Shown here: positions 9,835 to 17,704 of the stretch, one piece after another | How positions within the stretch are numbered: position 1 is the first letter of the stretch | Layout of the letters: every line of letters starts with the position of its first letter | Notes under the pieces: model-generated | The model's database searches: none | Told to the model about the DNA's origin: nothing | The model's input: only the letters and a program-made list of their open reading frames with translations | From: Rhodoferax sp. | GTDB lineage: Bacteria > Pseudomonadota > Gammaproteobacteria > Burkholderiales > Burkholderiaceae_C | Reading direction: 5' to 3' | DNA length: 38,170 nucleotides | Assembly (NCBI GenBank): GCA_030645355.1 | Contig: JAUSNJ010000126.1 | Coordinates: 1 to 38,170 of the forward strand | Made by a program: the position numbers and the translations under genes

Positions 9835-10965
9835 TCAGTCTTCAATTTCCAGCGTCGTCACCATCAGCACGTCACCGGCCTTGGTGCCCTTGAGCTTGAC
9901 CTTCACCCCCACCTTGAGGTCTGCCGCCACGCCCTTGCTGATGACTGCCGCGCTGGCGTTGCAACGCTGACCCCGCACCACAAAATTGGCAATGCTGGTG
10001 AATTGTTCGATCCTGGCTTCGATGTCGGCTTCATCGAGCTGTAGCCCGCTCTTGACCTCAAGCTCGTTGGCCTTGAGCACGTTGCCAACCCACAGGCCCT
10101 CGACCTCGACACGCTGGCCCAAGGCCAGTCGCGCCAGTGCCGGGGCCAGGCTGGCGCTGCTGGCATCCACCTCGATGTAACCCAGCATGAACCGGCTGCC
10201 CGGCAAGAACGCGGTCACCAGGCCTTCCATTTCGCATTCCCCCTGGTAGTTTTGCAGACCCAATACCCTGAAGCTGCCCACCGTCAGAGTGCTGCCAGAC
10301 GCCCCCCCCTGCACCCGCACCAGTTGCCCCGTCGCCAGGCTGGCCGCGTTCTGCCCGGTCAGGGCGAAGCCATTGAGCGTGTGCGCCGCGGTGACGATGC
10401 CGGTGCTGACGACGGGCGTGGCGCTCACCAGGGCCACGCGTGTCGCAGTCCAGCGGCTGGCATCGGCCCCCGCCTGCAGCCCCCACACCGCCACTCGCAT
10501 GCCATTGGCCAACGCGGCGATCGAGCCAATGCCGTCAAAGACAGTGGCGGCATCGGCTTGCACCAGCATGCCGGCGACCTGGAATTGAGCGCCCTGAACC
10601 TGCGAGACCACACCCTGTGCAATCGACCAGACCTCGATCACGTTGGCAACGCCCAGCGTCAAGTCGGCTCCTCGCGAGCCCTGAAGATCCACCACCATGC
10701 CCAGACGCAAGTCCTGAGCAATGGCGGGAAGACCATCCAACTTGACCGCCGCCGCGGTGTCATCAAACCGGATGCCGTTGACAATCACACTGCCAAAACC
10801 TGAAATGGAACCCTGCACAAACAGACCAGTGCCGCCAGTACCCGGGCGCAATGCCGTCTGGACCCCCATATCCAAGCCTCCTCCGCAACCGGTCAGACCG
10901 GCCACAGCCAAAGACAAAAAGCTACGCCTGCCGAGGTTTGCATCCAACGCAGATTGACGACTCAT
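9835..10965 (-). CDS. DUF5666 family lipoprotein, twin-arginine type signal
   Basis: The product is a 376-aa exported protein. The N-terminus has GRRSFLSLAVAGLTGC: a twin-arginine motif followed by a lipobox with C27, so it may be a Tat-exported lipoprotein. The rest is a series of similar beta-rich modules with phrases such as GLFVQGSISGFGSVIVNGIRF, LRLGMVVDLQG and LALGQRVEVEGLW, which fit the DUF5666 repeat (OB-like). Function is unknown. Its start codon overlaps the stop of the upstream DUF6502 gene in an ATGA junction, so the two are almost certainly co-translated. Confidence 0.82.
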   Translation of the reverse strand: MSRQSALDANLGRRSFLSLAVAGLTGCGGGLDMGVQTALRPGTGGTGLFVQGSISGFGSVIVNGIRFDDTAAAVKLDGLPAIAQDLRLGMVVDLQGSRGADLTLGVANVIEVWSIAQGVVSQVQGAQFQVAGMLVQADAATVFDGIGSIAALANGMRVAVWGLQAGADASRWTATRVALVSATPVVSTGIVTAAHTLNGFALTGQNAASLATGQLVRVQGGASGSTLTVGSFRVLGLQNYQGECEMEGLVTAFLPGSRFMLGYIEVDASSASLAPALARLALGQRVEVEGLWVGNVLKANELEVKSGLQLDEADIEARIEQFTSIANFVVRGQRCNASAAVISKGVAADLKVGVKVKLKGTKAGDVLMVTTLEIED

Positions 10966-11939
10966 GATTTCCTTTTCCTTTTGTTCTTTTGCAGGGCCTC
11001 GCCGGGCGGCGGGGTCTCTGCCGGACTGCTTTGCAGCGTGTCATTGAAATACACGCCAAAGTGGACGCGGTATTTGGCCCCCTCCACGCCTTCACTGCGT
11101 TCCTCGGCAACCGTGGCGGTCTGCAGAAACTGCTGCAACGCCTTGGCCCACAGACGGCGCGCGAGTTGCTGGAGTTGCTCGACCTGCGCGCCGGTCAGGT
11201 TTTGGGAAAACGCGCTTTGTTCGAGCTTGGGTGGGGTTGTGCGATCCGGCGCCAGGTTGTGTACCGCTGCGTCAAGGTGCTCACTGACATTGGCCGCCAA
11301 AAAGTGGAACGACTCCTTCAGACCCTCCCGGGGCACAAACCCGTTGGTCTTGAGAACGACGAAACCATCGTCACGCAGTTCGACCACACCCAGACGGACC
11401 AACTCGTCGAGAACCGCACGCGCGCCCACATCACGGCTCACTTCGGCCACCAGCGATGTGAAGTCCGGCTCGCCGGGCAATCCTCTACCCGGCGTGCGCG
11501 CCAAAGGCCTGGCCGTCTGGTCTGCATTCAGGTACCTCGGTTCACTGATCCAGCAGGCCACCACGGTCGCCGCCAGGGGCACCAACGGGGTTGCATCGAC
11601 GTCGACCTGCGGTGCGATGCGCAAGCGCTTGACATCCTTGCGGTGGACTCCCGTCAACAGCGAAATACGGGTGTCAGAACTGCCTTTATCGGCCACCCCA
11701 TAGGCACGTGCTGCCTCATCCACCAAGGCCTTCTTGAGCAAGTCCACCATCGAAGGCAACTGCAGGCCGTGGTCAATCATCAAACGGGCCAGTGGCTGCA
11801 GTACCCGCGCGATGGCCTCCGCCGCAAGCGCAGGTTCTGGCAAACCGGCGCCAGCACGCTGCGCAGGGTTACCGCTTGCATCGGCAGGAGTTGGCGTATC
11901 GCTCACGGTATTCAGGGTCCTTGATCGGGTTGCGGGCAC
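10962..11939 (-). CDS. DUF6502 family protein
   Basis: The product is 325 aa, with no signal peptide or membrane segment. It looks like a cytoplasmic helical protein: ALAAEAIARVLQPLARLMID, DTRISLLTGVHRKDVKRLR (helix-turn-helix-like), VLDELVRLGVVELRDDG (winged-helix-like) and a long amphipathic helix near residues 245-285. It matches my recollection of DUF6502, a family with no known function, often next to DUF5666 genes. The helix-turn-helix and winged features suggest a regulatory role, which is inference. The frame opens with GTG at 11939 without a clear ribosome binding site; another GTG at 11906 is possible. A GGGGTATTTTCCC palindrome lies 31 bases upstream. The C-terminus is Lys-rich (KNKRKRKS). 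Confidence 0.8.
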   Translation of the reverse strand: MPATRSRTLNTVSDTPTPADASGNPAQRAGAGLPEPALAAEAIARVLQPLARLMIDHGLQLPSMVDLLKKALVDEAARAYGVADKGSSDTRISLLTGVHRKDVKRLRIAPQVDVDATPLVPLAATVVACWISEPRYLNADQTARPLARTPGRGLPGEPDFTSLVAEVSRDVGARAVLDELVRLGVVELRDDGFVVLKTNGFVPREGLKESFHFLAANVSEHLDAAVHNLAPDRTTPPKLEQSAFSQNLTGAQVEQLQQLARRLWAKALQQFLQTATVAEERSEGVEGAKYRVHFGVYFNDTLQSSPAETPPPGEALQKNKRKRKS

Positions 11940-11970
11940 GGGTGTTCACAAACCGTTACAGACATTTTAA

Positions 11971-11983
11971 GGGGTATTTTCCC
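11971..11983 (-). promoter_or_regulatory. Palindrome upstream of DUF6502 (candidate operator, copy 2)
   Basis: GGGGTATTTTCCC on the plus strand lies 31 bases before the DUF6502 GTG at 11939 (64 before the alternative start at 11906). It has the same form as the sites at 5001 and 12032. A shared upstream TTTTAAGGG is also seen in copy 1 (plus strand). Confidence 0.45.
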
Positions 11984-12031
11984 TTTTTAATGCAGGAAAT
12001 CATGGCTCGACGATCGAAACGCTGTATTATC

Positions 12032-12044
12032 GGGAAACTTTCCC
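12032..12044 (+). promoter_or_regulatory. Palindrome upstream of the cytochrome lipoprotein gene (candidate operator, copy 3)
   Basis: GGGAAACTTTCCC lies 48 bases before the start codon at 12093, nearly the same distance as copy 1 from dsbD (44). On the opposite strand the site is followed by CCCGATAATAC, which contains a -10-like GATAAT, so the direction of transcription from it is not settled. Confidence 0.5.
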
Positions 12045-12092
12045 TATTTTTACCATTTCCGAATTCTCGCCACTACCCAAAGGAGTCCCACC

Positions 12093-13274
<1,182 letters not shown>

Positions 13275-13281
13275 AAGCGGA

Positions 13282-15048
13282 CTAAAAAGTCTCCCAATCG
13301 TCATTCCCTCCGGCTGCAGGTTTTGCCGTAGCCGGGGCAATGCGTTTGGGTGCGGCAGCGGCAGGCTTGGCTGCCATGCGGCTGGGCGCTGCAGCCGGGC
13401 GCGCCAACCCGGGTGCGGGTCTGCGTGACGCGAGGGTTGGCGTTTTTTGGGTGAGTGCCGGACGATTCAGTCGTGCGGAAGTGGCCGCCGCGGAGCCACC
13501 CAATTTGAAGATACTGACCACTTCAACCATGCGACCGGCCTGCTGGTTCAAGCTGTCCGCCGCCGCAGCCGCCTCTTCCACCAGCGCAGCGTTTTGCTGG
13601 GTCACGTTGTCGAGCTGGACGATGGCCTGGTTGACCTGCTCAATGCCGCTGGTCTGTTCGTGGGCCGATGCGCTGATCTCTCCAATGAGGTCGGCAACCC
13701 GTTTGACCTGGGCCACGATATCGTTCATCGAATTTCCAGCGGCCCCGACCAGGCGGGTGCCGGTTTCGATCTTCTCGACGCTGGCGCCAATCAGGTTCTT
13801 GATTTCCTTGGCCGCCTCGGCCGAACGCCCGGCCAAGCTGCGTACCTCGCTGGCAACCACCGCAAACCCGCGGCCCTGCTCGCCCGCCCGTGCGGCTTCG
13901 ACGGCAGCATTGAGCGCCAAGATATTGGTCTGAAACGCAATGCCGTCGATCACGCCAATGATGTCTGCAATCTTGCGCGACGCCGCCGTGATTTCGTCCA
14001 TGGTGGTGACCACCTGCCCTACCACCTCACCGCCTTTGGTGGCCGCAGAACTGGCGGAGCTGGCCATCTGGTTGGCCTGGCGTGCCGTTTCGGCGTTGTT
14101 CTTGACGTTGTTGCTCAAGTCCTGCATGGACGCAGCGGTCTCCTCCAGATTGCTGGCCTGGGTTTCCGTACGTTGCGACAAGTCGGTATTGCCCGTGGCA
14201 ATCTCGTTTGCTCCCGTGGAGATATTCTCCGCACCGGAACGCACTTCGCTGACCATGCGTGCCAGCCCGTTGCGCATCTCCAGCAAGCCGGCCAGCAATT
14301 GCTGCGTCTCCTCACGGCTATCTGCGCGCCCCTGGGGAATATCGCTGACCAGATCACCCTGCGCGACACGCCCCGTTGCCTCAAGCGCGGTCTTCAAGGG
14401 AGCGGTGATGCTATTGGTCAGACTCCAAGCCATCAGACCGGCGAACACCAACACCAACACACCCGCACCGGCAATGATGTTGGCGGTCATCTGGTTGCTG
14501 GCATTGGCCTGCTCGGTCGCTTCATTGGCACGCTGTTTTTGCAGCGAAATAAAGGTTGCCAACTCGGCCATGGCCTTGGTCAACAGGGGATCAATCTTGC
14601 CCGTGATCACAGCGCCGGCCTGCTCGGTATTGAACTGGGCTGCCAGATCCACGGCTTCTTTAAACTGTGCATCCATTTGCCGGTCAATGTCGGCCAGATT
14701 GCCGAATAGTTCACGCTCCTTGTCTCCCAGGCCGTCGGCCTCCAGCTTGCTTTTGGCGGCCAGATAGGCGGCGCGCTGGCGTTTGGCTTCCGCCTCGTCC
14801 TTCTGCACTGCGTCGACCTTGGTCTGCAAGCCCATGTTGCGCACCGACACCGCGCTGCTGAGCAGGGTGCGTCGCATCTCTTCGGCCAAGTCTTGCTGGG
14901 CCGCAGCCCGTTGTAAAGTTCCCAATACGGTCGCGCGGCTGTTGCTGTTGCTGACGAGCGTTCCCACCAGCATGATGCTGGCCACCAGCAAAATCATGCC
15001 AAAGCCGAGTCCAAGACGCAGGCCGATTCTCATGTCACGGATATTCAT
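13282..15048 (-). CDS. Methyl-accepting chemotaxis protein with C-terminal docking pentapeptide
   Basis: This 588-aa chemoreceptor has TM1 (about 10-33), a periplasmic four-helix-bundle-type sensor (about 34-189), TM2 (191-211), a HAMP domain, and a long cytoplasmic coiled coil. The signalling hairpin [20 protein letters not shown] is intact and followed by [17 protein letters not shown]. After an Ala/Pro-rich linker (about 520-580) the protein ends in DWETF, the type of pentapeptide that docks CheR/CheB. The start is followed by the usual positively charged N-terminus. Two small secreted Cache proteins lie just upstream on the same strand and may feed signals to it. Confidence 0.95.
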   Translation of the reverse strand: MNIRDMRIGLRLGLGFGMILLVASIMLVGTLVSNSNSRATVLGTLQRAAAQQDLAEEMRRTLLSSAVSVRNMGLQTKVDAVQKDEAEAKRQRAAYLAAKSKLEADGLGDKERELFGNLADIDRQMDAQFKEAVDLAAQFNTEQAGAVITGKIDPLLTKAMAELATFISLQKQRANEATEQANASNQMTANIIAGAGVLVLVFAGLMAWSLTNSITAPLKTALEATGRVAQGDLVSDIPQGRADSREETQQLLAGLLEMRNGLARMVSEVRSGAENISTGANEIATGNTDLSQRTETQASNLEETAASMQDLSNNVKNNAETARQANQMASSASSAATKGGEVVGQVVTTMDEITAASRKIADIIGVIDGIAFQTNILALNAAVEAARAGEQGRGFAVVASEVRSLAGRSAEAAKEIKNLIGASVEKIETGTRLVGAAGNSMNDIVAQVKRVADLIGEISASAHEQTSGIEQVNQAIVQLDNVTQQNAALVEEAAAAADSLNQQAGRMVEVVSIFKLGGSAAATSARLNRPALTQKTPTLASRRPAPGLARPAAAPSRMAAKPAAAAPKRIAPATAKPAAGGNDDWETF

Positions 15049-15083
15049 TCACACGCTCCAACTGCTAGACCAATATTGTTATT

Positions 15084-15111
15084 CCCACACCACCCAAGCG
15101 GGTGGTGTGGG
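15084..15111 (-). terminator. Strong hairpin between a Cache gene and the chemoreceptor gene
   Basis: The arms CCCACACCACCC and GGGTGGTGTGGG form a perfect 12-bp stem with an AAGC loop, 11 bases beyond the Cache gene stop. On the minus strand no U-tract follows (AATAACAATATT), so it may be an mRNA 3'-end stabiliser or an attenuator, not a simple terminator. On the plus strand it is followed by CTGGTTGTTT, but no plus-strand gene ends there. Confidence 0.6.
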
Positions 15112-15122
15112 CTGGTTGTTTA

Positions 15123-15590
15123 CTATTTGTAAATGCCGACGCCGACGTAGGTTTCGCCAATGCTCTCCAAGTACATGACTTTTGCCTCAAGCTTCTGTGT
15201 CGTCGGGTTCATGAAACGGTAGTTTCCTGACCAGCCCTTTCCCTTGGTCTTGGCCAAATCCAATAGCATCTGGAAGAAAGGGTTGCCCTCGGAGTCTTTC
15301 ATGCCGGTCAGATTCTTGCCCACCAGTTTGGGGTTGCCCCCATGGGCTAGCACATTGCCATTGAACTCGGTGTAGACGACATACAAGTCGCGGTCCTTGA
15401 AGGTCTTGCCGTTGGTGAACTCTTCGGCAGCCTTCTCGGGGCCATTGGCCTTTACGTAGGCCACAGCCTTCTTGACCATGGCTTCTGCCTCCGCGGCCGT
15501 GCCCTGATCAGCCGCGTGGGACATGCCCACCATCACAAAACTCACAGCAGCGGCTGCAAAAACACTCTTCAATACAGACAAAAATTGCAT
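15123..15590 (-). CDS. Secreted single-Cache-domain protein, copy 2 of a tandem pair
   Basis: The product is 155 aa with a signal peptide (about 1-26, ending SHA) and one small Cache sensor domain: EAMVKKAVAYVKANG, EEFTNGKTFKDRDLYVVY, HGGNPKLVGKNLTGMKDSEG and KVMYLESIGETYVGVGIYK. Cache domains bind small ligands and normally sit in the periplasmic part of receptors; here there is no membrane or output domain. The ATG at 15590 has AAAGGAG upstream; the frame extends further but without a signal-like start. It is about two thirds identical, by eye, to the upstream neighbour, so the two are a tandem duplication. It could be a soluble ligand-binding partner of the chemoreceptor 74 bases downstream. 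Confidence 0.88.
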   Translation of the reverse strand: MQFLSVLKSVFAAAAVSFVMVGMSHAADQGTAAEAEAMVKKAVAYVKANGPEKAAEEFTNGKTFKDRDLYVVYTEFNGNVLAHGGNPKLVGKNLTGMKDSEGNPFFQMLLDLAKTKGKGWSGNYRFMNPTTQKLEAKVMYLESIGETYVGVGIYK

Positions 15591-15772
15591 AGAAAATACT
15601 CCTTTAATTCCAACGATTTCTGGGACCACGCGCCTTAAAGTCTAGGCAAACACCCAACGTAAATACAAGGTCGTATGGTGGGCAATACCCAATGAGGGGG
15701 ACCTGATTGCAGCAAGTTTGCGCCACGTCAAGCTTGCGGTCTCGTTCCCCGCAAATCGTCCCGCCTGGCCAT

Positions 15773-16243
15773 TCAACTCTTGTAAATCCCGCATCCAACC
15801 AAGGTCTCGCCAACGCGCTCCAGGTACATGGCTTTGCCTTCAATTTTTTGGGACACCGGATTCAGGAACTTGTATCCCTCGACCCAGCCCTTGCCCTTGG
15901 ACTTGGCCAGGTCCACAAACATCTGGATCAGTGGCTTGCCATCCGGATCCTTCAAGCCAATCAGGTCTTTGCCGACCAGCTTGGGATTTGCGCCTTGGGC
16001 CAGATTCTTGCCGTTCAGGTCATAGACGATGATGTACAGGTCACGATCCTTGAACGACTTGCCGTTCGTGAATTCTTCGTAGGCTTTTTCGGGCCCGTTA
16101 GCCTTGATATAGGCCACTGCCTTTTTCACCATGGCCTCAGCTTCTGCCGCCGTGCCCTGATCAGCCGCATGGCTGACGCCCAACATTGAAAGACTCAGTA
16201 CACAAGCGCCGAACAACGACTTTGCCAATGAAAAAAAATTCAT
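15773..16243 (-). CDS. Secreted single-Cache-domain protein, copy 1 of a tandem pair
   Basis: The product is 156 aa with the same layout as its neighbour: a signal peptide ending SHA, then ADQGTAAEAEAMVKKAVAY, EEFTNGKSFKDRDLYIIVYD, NPKLVGKDLIGLKDPDGKP and a C-terminal GETLVGCGIYKS. The start of the mature part is almost identical to copy 2, whereas the ligand-pocket half has diverged (for example IQMFVDLAK against FQMLLDLAK, and a cysteine near the end). The two may therefore recognise different ligands. CGGAAG lies before the ATG. The 182-base gap to the next gene and the 229 bases upstream give room for separate promoters. Confidence 0.88.
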   Translation of the reverse strand: MNFFSLAKSLFGACVLSLSMLGVSHAADQGTAAEAEAMVKKAVAYIKANGPEKAYEEFTNGKSFKDRDLYIIVYDLNGKNLAQGANPKLVGKDLIGLKDPDGKPLIQMFVDLAKSKGKGWVEGYKFLNPVSQKIEGKAMYLERVGETLVGCGIYKS

Positions 16244-16472
16244 GTCAATCTTCCGATCAAAGGTTAATAAAACTGCAACAGGCTATTCGAATCGATTCAA
16301 CCAGGTGCCCCATACATAATAAGCAGCTTATTCCTTACGCTGCTGCGATATGCATGGGGTAAACCCTCTTTCGAGAGTCTGAATCACGCTGGCGGGGGCA
16401 CAGCGACCGCTCAGCGACGACCCTCGTCCAGACGACCAGGTCTGGCGCCGTCGGCTGCGAAAAGCGGAGTCG
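16244..16472. other. Non-coding gap between aroC and the Cache gene, with short hairpins
   Basis: No gene was seen. There are two adjacent inverted repeats: GACGA/TCGTC with a CCC loop (16416-16428) and CCAGAC/GTCTGG with a GACCAG loop (16428-16445). A CTCT/AGAG hairpin with a TTCG loop is near 16366. No U-tract follows them and no known riboswitch pattern was matched. The region must hold the 3' end of aroC mRNA and the promoter of the Cache gene. Confidence 0.5.
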
Positions 16473-17567
16473 TTAGGCCTGCGCGGGAATCGGCGTCAGC
16501 GCAGGCACTACATCCCCGCACTGCGCACGGTTGCGCAGTGCGTGTTCCATCACCACCAGGGCCAGCATGGCCTCGGCAATCGGCGTGGCGCGGATGCCCA
16601 CGCAGGGGTCGTGGCGGCCCTTGGTGATCACCTGGGTGGCGTTGCCCTGCACATCGATGGAATCGCGTGGCGTGATGATGGAACTGGTGGGCTTGATGGC
16701 GATGCTCACTTCCAGATCCTGCCCTGTAGAGATGCCACCCAGCACGCCACCGGCGTTGTTGCTGGCAAAGCCGTTGGGTGTCAGCGAATCTCCGTGCGTG
16801 GTGCCGCGCTGCGCCACACTGGCAAAACCGGCGCCAATCTCCACACCCTTGACGGCGTTGATGCCCATCATGGCGTAGGCAATGTCGGAGTCCATCTTGT
16901 CAAACAGCGGCTCGCCCAAGCCCACCGGTACGTGGCTGGCGCTGACGCGGATGCGCGCACCACAGGAGTCGCCGGCCTTGCGCAGCGCGTCCATGTAATC
17001 TTCCAGCCACTGCACATCGGCAACCGGGGCAAAGAATGCATTGTTGGGCACGTGGTCCCAGGATTCAAACGGAATCACCATGTCGCCGATCTGCGTCATG
17101 CAGCCACGAAAGATGGTGCCGTATTTCTCAAACAGCCACTTCTTCGCCACCGCGCCGGCCGCCACCATGGGGGCGGTCAGCCGTGCGCTGGAACGGCCGC
17201 CACCGCGCGGGTCACGGATGCCGTATTTCTGGAAGTAGCTGTAGTCAGAGTGGCCAGGACGGAAAGTCTCCAGGATGTTGCCGTAGTCCTTGCTGCGCTG
17301 GTCGGTGTTCTGGATCACCAGCGCAATCGGTGTGCCGGTGGTCTTGCCCTGGTAGACACCGCTGAGGATCTGCACCGCATCGGGCTCGTTGCGCTGCGTG
17401 ACGAAGCGGCTGGTGCCGGGGCGGCGGCGGTCCAGATCCCCCTGGATGTCGGCTTCGCTGAGCTCCATGCCCGGTGGGCAGCCGTCAATCACACAGCCAA
17501 TGGCCGGGCCGTGGGATTCACCAAAGTTGGTGACTGCGAATAGGGTTCCGAAGGTATTGCCGCTCAT
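16473..17567 (-). CDS. aroC: Chorismate synthase
   Basis: The enzyme makes chorismate from 5-enolpyruvylshikimate 3-phosphate using reduced FMN; it is the last step of the shikimate pathway in the cytoplasm. The 364-aa product covers the normal length and has the three signature regions: [18 protein letters not shown] near the start, the central [20 protein letters not shown], and [17 protein letters not shown] near the end. The start ATG at 17567 begins [10 protein letters not shown], as usual. It appears to be a single-gene unit, divergent from the MASE1-GGDEF-EAL gene. Confidence 0.98.
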   Translation of the reverse strand: MSGNTFGTLFAVTNFGESHGPAIGCVIDGCPPGMELSEADIQGDLDRRRPGTSRFVTQRNEPDAVQILSGVYQGKTTGTPIALVIQNTDQRSKDYGNILETFRPGHSDYSYFQKYGIRDPRGGGRSSARLTAPMVAAGAVAKKWLFEKYGTIFRGCMTQIGDMVIPFESWDHVPNNAFFAPVADVQWLEDYMDALRKAGDSCGARIRVSASHVPVGLGEPLFDKMDSDIAYAMMGINAVKGVEIGAGFASVAQRGTTHGDSLTPNGFASNNAGGVLGGISTGQDLEVSIAIKPTSSIITPRDSIDVQGNATQVITKGRHDPCVGIRATPIAEAMLALVVMEHALRNRAQCGDVVPALTPIPAQA

Positions 17568-17603
17568 ATTTACGAATTATCCCAGAGCGCAGAGGTGCAG
17601 GGC

Positions 17604-17657
17604 GCGATCAGGATCGCACTACGGTATATTGACTCGGTTGGATCATCGTTTTGAAAT
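17604..17657 (+). promoter_or_regulatory. Operator-like palindrome and candidate sigma-70 promoter before the MASE1-GGDEF-EAL gene
   Basis: An inverted repeat GCGATC-AG-GATCGC (17604-17617) is followed by TTGACT (17629-17634), a 17-base spacer and TGAAAT (17652-17657). The -35 box is good and the -10 box weak. The start codon is 47 bases further on. The palindrome could be a regulator site. Not tested. Confidence 0.35.
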
Positions 17658-17704
17658 GGAGTCTTCTGCCCATGCAAGAAGCGTACTCGTCATAGGAAGT
17701 CAGA

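Noticed and set aside
12018..12055. Flagellar sigma-28-like promoter on the minus strand (TAAA, then CCCGATAA)
   Set aside because: The spacer is 14 bases where 15 is expected, the first base of the -10 motif differs, and the region is better explained by the palindrome shared with dsbD. No similar site was found before the chemoreceptor genes.
16244..16472. Cyclic di-GMP (GEMM) or mini-ykkC type riboswitch near GGGGTAAACCC and the double hairpin
   Set aside because: The GACGCAAAGCC core of GEMM and the ACGR loops of mini-ykkC are absent on both strands.
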